Source of the DNA: Tuctoria greenei | Taxonomy: Eukaryota > Streptophyta > Magnoliopsida > Poales > Poaceae | NCBI GenBank assembly: GCA_036927565.1 | Contig: JAYESD010000001.1 | Location: forward strand, 252,307,097-252,371,096 | Reading direction: 5' to 3' | DNA: 64,000 nucleotides | Shown here: positions 56,450 through 64,000 of the stretch, in pieces | How the letters are laid out: each line of letters opens with the position of its first letter | Numbering within the stretch: position 1 is the first letter of the stretch | Notes under the pieces: model-generated | The model's input: the letters and a program-made list of their open reading frames with translations, nothing else | Databases searched by the model: none | What the model was told of the DNA's origin: nothing | Program-made: the position numbers and the translations under genes

Positions 56450-59061
56450 CTAGACCCTATGGAAGAACTGGGCGACCTTCTGAGCAACCTCCGACACGTT
56501 GGCTCGGGCGGCTTCACGACCTTCAAGCACCGGGTCCAGAGGGAATTGGGGATTCCGGCTGGTGTAGCACGTCAGCACATACTCTGTGACGTTCTTCGCC
56601 AAGGATTGCCCCTCAACCTCCAACTGGTCTGCGATGACGTCGCCCACCTTGGAGAGTTTGCTAACTGCCGAGCTCAATGCCTGCAACGCCAGGTCTGGCT
56701 CCGGCTCCGGATCATCCGGACACACGGGAGTGAAGCCCATCGGTGTCAGCGAGTCGTTGGCCTTGCCTAGGAACTCCCAAACCTGTAGGGAGTTTGCAGT
56801 CCTCAAGCCCTTCAATTCTTCCAAGGATCTTCTGGCCGTCGCCAGTTCAGAATTCTCGCGAGCAAGACTCTCGACCTCTTTGTCATTTTGCTGAATCTTT
56901 TTAGCAACCTATTTCTCGAGTTTTCTGAGCTCCTCCTCCCAGAGATAAATCTTGTTCCGGTGGTCAACTAGGTCCTTCTCCCTGCCCCTCACTTTCTTCT
57001 ATCTGGCAGCGATGGCACACTCTTGCTCATAGAGTTCCTGCCCCCGCACCCAGGCCTTCTCCTCCTCCTCAGCGCAGCACTCTTCCAAATTCTTGGTGCG
57101 CTTCTCGAGGCCCTTGTCAGCCAGGGCCACCTTTTCGATGATATCCTCGTCCCTCTTCAGAACGTCATCCCGCAGCTCAAGGAGTTTCTGCTCTTCATCT
57201 TCGAGCCTTTTCTCCCTCTCCTCAAGTGCCTCCCGGCGCTTGATGAGAGTAGTGTTAATGGCTTCCAGCCTTTCTTGGCGTTCATCAGCCGCACTATTAG
57301 CTGCTTTGGCCTGCTCATAAATGGTCGGGGATTGAGCGTCGAGGGCGCGAGTCATGCTCTCCCTGTCATCCAATAATTTGCCCCATTATTCCAGGTGGAC
57401 CTTCTCCCGCTTAATCCATTCTTTGTCATCTGCTAGCCTCGACTGCGCCAGCTTGGTCTCGAAGTAGAGCCGGTTACGCCACCTCCTAAGGGTTTGGCGC
57501 TCCTCTTCAAGAGCCTAGCTGTCGTGGAAGAATGCCAGCTGAACTTGACGCAGATTGGAGAAGGCGTTGTCAATAGATAATGACAACGGGATAGGTTCCA
57601 GACCTGCTGGGGTCTCCTCCGCTGGTTCCAGCGGGTTTTCAGTTACAAAAATTGGGTCCCCACTCCACAAGAGTGGTCCCTGAGCCTCTATGGCACTAGG
57701 GCTGTCCTCTGGGATGGCCTCAGTCGCCATCGAGGAAGGTCCCGCTGATGAAGTTCCGACCTCCGGAAGTCGTTCCGAAGGCCCCGCCGCCAGCTCTTCA
57801 TTTGCCCCCTCAAGCAGGGGGCCAGCAACCTCTTCTGGGCACTCCGGTTCAGCCACGGGAACCTCCGGCGTCGTCACTCCCCGGAGCAGGGGCTGCTTCT
57901 GGCTCCGGCCTGGGCACCTCCTCTACTGGGGGCTCGAGCGCCGACGCCTCTGCAACAACCAGCTCGGAGGCCAGAAGGTCTTCAACATCAACCGGCCCTG
58001 CGGCTGGAGCTCCAACAACGACCGGCTCTGCGGCCGGTGCTTCAGAGGTAGCCGGCCCAACCGCCAGGACTTCCTCATCATCCGACGCGCATGTTGGGAC
58101 TTCAATTACCTCCGGCTCAACCGCCGGAGCTTCGACAATTTCCGGCTCTGGGGCCAGAATTACTGCTTCCTCTAGCTCAACGGCCGGAGCCTCCATCATC
58201 TCTGCACCAGGACCTGGAGCTTCAACCTCCGGGGCAGGTGCCCCCTGGCGCATCTTCTCTCCCGCGGTCCGGCGCTGCCACGGGAGTCTCTGGGGATGAG
58301 TCGAGGTCCATGACCACGACAGCTGACGCCAGAGCTATCGTAGCTTTAGCCACCACTTGGGGCGGCGCCGAGATAGGAGCAGAAGCTTCCGCCCTCACAG
58401 CTTCAGCTGCTGTGGCTGAGGGTGGAGCCTCACTCCTCTTCTTGGGAACGCTGCAGATGATGGATGTAGAAACTTAAAAAAAACAGTTACTACAACAAAA
58501 CATCTGTCTGAGGTAAATATTAAAAATTACCTTGGGAGGCTTCCGCACCAGCTTGCGGGGAACCTCTTTCCCAGGCGTTCTGGGCTGACCATAGCCGGCG
58601 CTGGCGTGGAAGCTCCAGAAGCCCCCCGGAACTCGTTGCAGCCACGGGCATTTCCCTAGTCGAGGCCCCCCTCGATCGGGAAGAACCTCCGGACCTAGAG
58701 GCCTCAACCGGCCCCAGTGCTGGAGTTGCATGACCGGAGCTAGCACCCCGGGAGGACGTCGCTGCGGGTACAATCGTCGTGGTTGTAGATGACCTCCCCC
58801 TCCGGGGAGAAGAAGCTGATGCAGAGGTGGCAGGCCTGACGGACCTTACGTCGGCATGCTGCAGCTTCCTCTTCCGGCTCAAGGGTTCGTCCGCTGGCTC
58901 CTTGCCCTTGCCGACGACCTCAACCCTTGGCTTCCGGGCAGGGTCAGAGCGACCTTCGGAAGCCCCAGGGATCACCACCCTAGAGGTCGATCTTCTCTCG
59001 ATGACACCAAGGTCGTCAAGCACCGGCATCGTCCGTCGGAGCTCCCTGCTGAACTCTACTT
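56450..59061 (-). pseudogene. Antisense ORF of Tat gypsy, copy 3 (truncated)
   Basis: Minus strand, 5' end lost at 59061. First exon remainder 59061-58531 (ELRRTMPVLDDLGVIERR onward), intron 58530-58451 (80 nt, GTAATT...CTGCAG), then the Pro/Val/Glu repeats (about 58253-57849), coiled coil (about 57373-56880) and VTEYVLTCYTSRNPQFP tail. A deletion of about 12 nt removes the usual stop, so the frame runs on to 56450. There are frameshifts near 57850 and stops near 57520, 57390, 57000 and 56910. Confidence 0.72.
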
Positions 59062-59064
59062 TAG

Positions 59065-59503
59065 TGTGGGTCACGAAGTTGAGTTATTTTAGGAATGTTT
59101 AGGATGTTTCTAAAATGTTGGAAGTCTTAAGATTCCTTCTATGTGCGTATAGAAGAGTCTTGAGTAGTTATGGAATGTTTCAGTTGAAACTGAGTAGGAT
59201 TGGAGTCCTAGTCTTGATTGGCTTGGCCCTAGGGCTGGTTATAAAAGCAAGGAAGGCCAAAGATCGTGGAGAGACGACTTTGGGCTGTTCCTCTTGTCTT
59301 TTAATAAATAAAATTCGTAGTTTAGAGGAGCTTTTGTGCCTTGTTCATCTGACTTGTTTTAGACAAGTTTTTCTCGTCGAATTTCTGCACAACACTACGT
59401 TGCATAAGTGTTTTTATCATAACTCGAGTTTTACAGAGCCAATTGATGTGTTTATTTTTGGGTTGTCTTCGCAACTTGTTTATCTCTCATCTGTGAAAAT
59501 TTT
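59065..59503 (+). repeat. Copia LTR scrap
   Basis: Matches 19829-20268 in the same orientation (GGTTATAAAAGCAAGG TATA box included, at about 59238). Both ends are illegitimate junctions: to gypsy copy 3 at 59061-59065 and to the gypsy protease fragment at 59500-59504 through a short T-run. Confidence 0.85.
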
Positions 59504-60221
59504 GAAACAGCAGGAAACTCTGTTGCATTGATAGCACTTTCCTTCCTCGGCATCAGCACATGAGATATACCTTTATGCATGAATGAATAATTATTGGAAC
59601 GGCCCCCATGCGTTGCATCACGATCGAACTGCCATGGCCTCCCCAACACCAAATGGCATGCACTCATCGGCACCACATCGCAGTCTACACTATCAATATG
59701 GTTGCCCACTGCAAATTTTACTCTTGCTTTGTGAGTGATTCTCAGTGTACCACTTTTGATTCATCCACTGCATATACCGTGGAGTAGGCAGCCTCCAGGT
59801 TGACAAAGACAATGCATGTTCCACATCCGAACAAATAACATATTAGTGAAACTTCCACCATCAATAATTAACTTGCATGCCTTTTCTTTTATTTTTCATT
59901 CTGATTGGAAAATAGAACAGCGTTGTCCCATCAAATTAGCAATGGTGCAATCACCTTGTACTTCTTGAGACATCAATGATAAACCATTTGAAGCATGATC
60001 AGAATCATCAGTCATTGGTTTCTTAGAAACCTCAATATGTTGTCAAGGTGTTAAGAAAGATGTATCAATACTTGCAGCAGTAGAATCATCTTGAGAACCT
60101 TTTTTTTCACAAACACATCAGAGACACCATTTGCAGCTTCATTTTTTAATGCAATAGCACTCACAAAACTGTTTTGAGATGTGGTTGATATATTAGTTTT
60201 AACAATAGCACTAGCTGAATC
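59504..60221 (-). pseudogene. Ty3/gypsy protease-region fragment, copy d
   Basis: Fourth copy, starting within the FRKEKR region and running through VVPMSACHLVLGRPWQF (about 59630-59690) to the ATC (60219-60221) before CACTA-I copy 3. It is shorter on its left than the others because of the copia junction. Confidence 0.72.
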
Positions 60222-60236
60222 CACTAGTACAATAAG

Positions 60237-60752
60237 CCTCATCACAGGCGGCTCCAAACTTATTATCACAAACGGCTTTTAAAACCGCCTGAAACGAAGA
60301 GCCTATGATAATCCGCAATTTCACAGGCGGACAAGTGATACCGCCTGTGAAGACACGTTATCTTAGGCGGTTCTTTACTTAGGCTAGCCGCCTATGAAGA
60401 TATTTTATCACAGATGGGTCGTGCAGCATATATAACCGCCTGTGATAAATGTCTTATCACAGGCAGGTATTGAAGCATAACTGACCGCCTATGATAATGT
60501 GTCTTCACAGGCGGGTATTGAAGCATAACTAACCGACTATGATAATGGTGTTATCACAGACGAACGTTTACCTACATCAGCCGTCTGTGAAGACCTTTTA
60601 ACGTAACTGGTTTCTACCATAACAGTCACCGCCTGTGAAAATTAGGTTATCACAGATGGTTCTTTAATTGTATCTAGCCGCCTGTGATAATTGTTTTTCA
60701 CAGTCATGCCTAGCCGTTGGTTAATAACCGCCTGTGATAAGGTATAACCTAT
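60237..60752. repeat. CACTA-I subterminal array, left, copy 3
   Basis: Colinear with 1230-1745; TCACAGGCGG units in both orientations. Confidence 0.9.
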
Positions 60753-60939
60753 GCAGTACTACTGCTGTTATTTCTAATTTACAGGTCAATTCAATATAAT
60801 CACAGAACAAAAAACAACAATATCATCACAGAACAAAAGTCAACAATATTATCATCACAAAAGTCAATTTCACTAAAACAATATACATATGCACAAGTTA
60901 CAGATACAATTCATCTCAAAGTTTACAAGTTTTCACTAA

Positions 60940-63093
60940 AAACTGTTTCTATTGGCATAGTCGCAATGTTTTGGCACATCAGCTGCTACACAATTCTCAT
61001 CAAAGAACTTCCCTTTTTTTGTGCAAAATTTCACGACGAATGAACTGACAGAGTTCACTAGCAACCCTGTCGGCTCCTCCACTAGGAATACTTCTACAAA
61101 CCGGTCATTCTTCATTCAGATTCTTTGTGTGCTGCAATATAACACATAACAAGGTTTAGAATGTATTGGTTTGAACAATCTCAAAGTATAGATCAAAGTG
61201 AGAGTATACATGAATTTATTTGGTATTTTTGGAGCAGTTGTACTATGAGCAATTGAATTTTGAAGTTGGAATCAAAATATGGAAATAATGTTTCTGGTAA
61301 TATTGAACAGCAGAGAATATAAGCATTAAACTATGCTAGTTATAATGAAAATGAAACACAAAAGTAAGAAAATAAGGTATCGACATTAAGGATAACTTAC
61401 ATCCTCACGATTCAGTCTATATACGCCGGCGGTCTGAAGATGCTCGCATACATAATACCCGCATAAGATACTCCCAGCAGGCTGCTTTGGACAAGCATAA
61501 TACATTTTAATGTTCAATGCATTCGTATTAGATGGTCTCTGACCGCCAAGCTGTTCCGCATAAAACCGCCAAGCGTTGTAATACAAGAAATGTCGTGTAA
61601 AACTTGTCAACACATTCTAAATGTGCGTAAATTAAAATTATTGAATAAACGTACAATTTCAAAATGGAAAGGAAATCTTTGAAACGATCTGGTGAGAAAT
61701 CGGCCGAGTCCAAGACTGTTGCCATTCCCTGCGTTGGCTTGATGAACATCATTACGTATTGATTACTGCAAACATACAAACACACGTGTTAACAATTACC
61801 AATAATTGCTATTTCAATGTCATGTGTCGAACTTAATCAAAGTGGTACGGAGCCTTTACGAAGTCCTTGCCGTCTCTGACAAAGTTAAACATCGCATGTC
61901 CTATGTAAGCTGCAACTTCTGTCCTTCTATCCTTCTGAAGTTTTGCAATTGCCTTTTCAAAATCTTTTTTGTTCATGTGTTTATACTGTCCTGAGTCTCG
62001 ATTCGCCTGGACATCGAATAGCGACTTTGCAATCCTAGTAGGGTCGAGGATACTTATCTTGCACTCCAACTTTTCATTATCCATGTATTGCATCCTATTG
62101 AAGAAGTCCAGAATTGTTATAATCTCATGAAATGCATATGCGTGTAGTAAGAAAAGCAAATACAAAATATTAGAGCACTTACAAGCACCAGACGAGCAGC
62201 AGGTTGATTTTGAGCATGCCCCGATGGAAAAGGGAACGCATCTCTTCAAATAAAATGACTCGTTTATCTACTCCAGTGCTCCAGAATGCTGCTTTTGGAA
62301 TACGAAATGTGACGCAATTAAGACCATATTTTGTGCTGGCAGTGATGTACCACTCATGCATTCTTCTGAGCTAGACAGGTTGTTTGCTAAGTTGTACGGA
62401 TGTCATGAACGGCTTTCCATTCGCAAATTTAGGAGGAACATCCTCAAGCTTGTATATTGGAACTCCTGGTTTAATTAAAGTCGTCCGCCAATTATACATG
62501 ACACTGTCTTCTTCCCACTCCTCGATATCTTCTAATGCTGGCTCATGAGAAGAACGAGAGGCACTCAATTTTCTAATATTTTCCTTCATAGCTTCCAAAT
62601 ACTTTGACACTTCTGATGAAGGTTTATTAATTTCGTATGAGCTAACTTTGATAGGCATTGATGATCGAGGAGTAGTCGTCAGAAGTTGGACACTGGCTTG
62701 TTGTTGAACCTGTTGTTCAACTGATTGCTCTTTACTCCCAGCAGTTGGCTCTAGTACTACTTCAAGTTGTTGCTCAACTGGTTGCTCTTTACTAGCAACA
62801 GCTTGCTCTGGTACTGCTTGAAGCTGTTGTCCAACTTGTTGCTCTTGGATATCATCCTTCCTAAGACATAGGGGGAGTGGATCTTCCCGTACTGGGAGTG
62901 GATCTTCATGCACTTTCACCTTAGAAGATGGGGTTGTAGTATTTAGAGATGCGACAGGGCTAGAAATTGGCTCATCGTCCAACACGATATCGCGTCGGTG
63001 CCAAAGGATTAATTGGTTGATAGTCTGCCCTAGAATCGCGATCCCCTCAGGTGTTACGTGGTCTATTTCATAATCTTCATAATCATTATCTAT
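60940..63093 (-). pseudogene. CACTA-I Ptta/Ulp1-like gene, 3' half, copy 3
   Basis: The best preserved Ulp1 part of the three copies. 63093-62371 is open: YEDYEIDHVTPEGIAILG, the Gln-rich 57-bp repeats (about 62718-62831), SRSSHEPALEDIEEWEED and VPPKFANGKPFMTSVQLS. A stop (TAG near 62371) precedes RRMHEWYI. HMNKKDFEKAIAKLQKDRR to KAPYHFD ends at a donor made weak by one change (TTAAGT versus GTAAGT in copy 2). The next exon (61772 to about 61665) reads NQYVMMFIKPTQGMATVLDSADF. The Cys exon (about 61578-61398, AEQLGGQRPSNTNALNIKM, then QPAGSILCGYYVCEHL) has no stop. Where Ulp1 enzymes have HW before the hydrophobic strand, this family has QY, so catalysis is doubtful. Confidence 0.72.
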
Positions 63094-63182
63094 CACTACA
63101 GGAATACCGACGATTTGTGACGGCCGTAATCTTCATAATCATTATCTATCACTACAGGAATCCCGACGATTTGCGACGGCCG
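63071..63182. repeat. 56-bp tandem duplication across a CACTA-IV terminus
   Basis: TAATCTTCATAATCATTATC plus TAT, followed by CACTACAGGAAT(A/C)CCGACG and GATTTG(T/C)GACGGCCG, appears twice in a row (63071-63126 and 63127-63182). Each unit includes host flank and 33 bp of element end. Confidence 0.85.
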
Positions 63183-64000
63183 TGGCCGTCGCAAATAAGC
63201 CAAATGCCGTCGCAAATAAGCGATTTGCAACGGCTTTCTTCATTTGTGATGGTTTTTAGCTGTCGCAAATAAATCGTCGCAATTAATCTTATTTGCGATG
63301 GCCACCGTCGCAAATAAGCTTTAATTGCGACAGCTAGGCGGGGCCTTCGCAAGTTATTGCCGCGGGCCGGTGGGCCCCGCAACCTTATTTGCGACGGTGT
63401 CGCCGTCGCAATTAAAGCTTATTTGTGACAGCCGGGCTGTCGCAATTAAGTGCCTCTATTTGCGATGGCCTGGCTATCGCAAATAAGTCCAGTGGGCTGG
63501 GCCCACGGGTCCTCCTATGGGGCCCACAGAGCTATTTGCGACGGTCGTGCCGTCACAATTAAACCTTATTTTCGACGGCCAGGCCGTCGCAAATAGCAAT
63601 GGCCTAATTGCGACGGCCTGGTCCCTTATTTGCGACGGTACTGTATAAAAAGCCGTTGCAAATAAGGTTTTTTATTTTTTTAAAAAAACAGAAAAAACTA
63701 CCTGGCTCGATGGCCAGAATCACAGAACAGATTCAATACACACATTATATACACATAGCAAAGATCATCATCACAGAGGAAACATCATCACAATCACAAA
63801 CTAATAAATTCCAATACAACTCACATCGTCATCAACAAAGCAAACAAAAGGGCTCACTCACCCATCTGACCTCCGTAGCCACCTCCGAAGTCGAAGTCGT
63901 CATCATGCCTCATTCCAGGCGGCGGTAGTGACGGCGACGGCATTTGTGCAGCCGTCGCGGATCCCTGCAATTAATGAAACTTAGAGTTAGAATATAAATA
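63150..64000. mobile_element. CACTA-IV, left part
   Basis: Terminus CACTACAGGAATCCCGACG at 63150 (and a decoy copy at 63094), preceded by TAT. 63160-63660 is an array of TTTGCGACGGCC / GGCCGTCGCAAATAAG units in both orientations. Beyond it, 63840-63965 on the minus strand reads like a protein C-terminus (MRHDDDFDFGGGYGGQMGE, stop near 63860), possibly the end of the element's own gene with a splice acceptor near 63966 (CTGCAATT on the minus strand is reversed, so this is uncertain). The other end lies outside the window. Confidence 0.7.

Larger units (their letters stand above)
48272..59061 (+). mobile_element. Tat-type Ty3/gypsy element, copy 3 (3' truncated)
   Basis: Same family as copies 1 and 2 but in plus orientation, inserted into CACTA-III. 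Order: 5' LTR, primer binding site, gag, protease, reverse transcriptase, RNase H pair, integrase, hairpin region, then the antisense ORF on the minus strand, cut off at 59061 within the first exon. The polypurine tract and 3' LTR are lost. The flank before the LTR is CGTCC; with no 3' end the target duplication cannot be confirmed. The coding parts carry several small deletions and stops. Confidence 0.9.
60222..63093. mobile_element. CACTA-I copy 3 (left part)
   Basis: Terminus CACTAGTACAATAAGC preceded by the same ATC. It contains the subterminal array (60237-60752), the Ulp1 exons and the Gln-rich part of the Ptta/Ulp1 gene. It has no gypsy insertion: 61755-61759 is the undisturbed GTATT target. 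It is interrupted at 63094 by CACTA-IV; its continuation is outside the window. Confidence 0.88.

Noticed and set aside
63160..63660. Regular TTTGCGACGG repeats as a satellite or CRISPR
   Set aside because: Both orientations are mixed and adjacent to CACTACAGG, so this is a CACTA subterminal array.

Overview
The window looks like intergenic heterochromatin from a plant nuclear genome, most likely a grass. It consists almost wholly of nested and duplicated transposable elements: Ty3/gypsy of the Tat type, Ty1/copia, and several CACTA (En/Spm) families with arrays of short subterminal repeats. No intact host gene, rRNA, tRNA gene or CRISPR array was seen. Nearly every coding region is a broken transposon gene. 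Grass origin is inferred from element style, not proven.

Layout. 1-1214: fragment of an old gypsy element (protease region, minus strand). 1215-2752: left end of a CACTA element (here CACTA-I) with exons of a Ulp1-type protease. 2753-10400: Tat-type gypsy element, copy 1, cut off inside integrase. 10411-16069: block B1, holding the end of a second CACTA (CACTA-II), an LTR-like piece, the same gypsy protease fragment with an empty CACTA-I site near 14531, and a large inverted repeat. 16070-17655: CACTA-III. 17656-19500: unassigned sequence and rearranged inverted copies of B1 pieces. 19519-21700: copia LTR, primer binding site and gag. 22241-26399: block B2, a second copy of B1. 26400-46671: complete CACTA-I (20.3 kb, 3-bp target duplication ATC), containing a complete 13.0-kb Tat gypsy element (copy 2, 27938-40954). 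46672-48271: the other half of B2. 48272-59061: Tat gypsy copy 3, opposite orientation and truncated. 59065-59503: copia LTR scrap. 59504-60221: the gypsy protease fragment again. 60222-63093: CACTA-I copy 3. 63094-64000: another CACTA end (CACTA-IV).

How the parts work together. The Tat element has gag, protease, reverse transcriptase, RNase H and integrase on one strand. Between pol and the 3' LTR it carries a large antisense ORF with its own 78-80-nt intron. CACTA-I carries a minus-strand gene (Ptta/En/Spm domain, Gln-rich repeats, Ulp1-like SUMO-protease fold), plus-strand remnants of the TNP2 transposase tail, and a five-exon relic of a SUMO E2 conjugating enzyme (UBC9/SCE1-like). A transposon carrying both SUMO-protease-like and SUMO-E2-like sequence is the most interesting thing here.

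Insertion order can be read from occupied and empty sites: old gypsy fragment, then CACTA-I insertion (B1 is empty), then duplication, then Tat insertion into CACTA-I (copy 3 is empty; copies 1 and 2 share the same mutated target duplication), then duplication of the whole nest.
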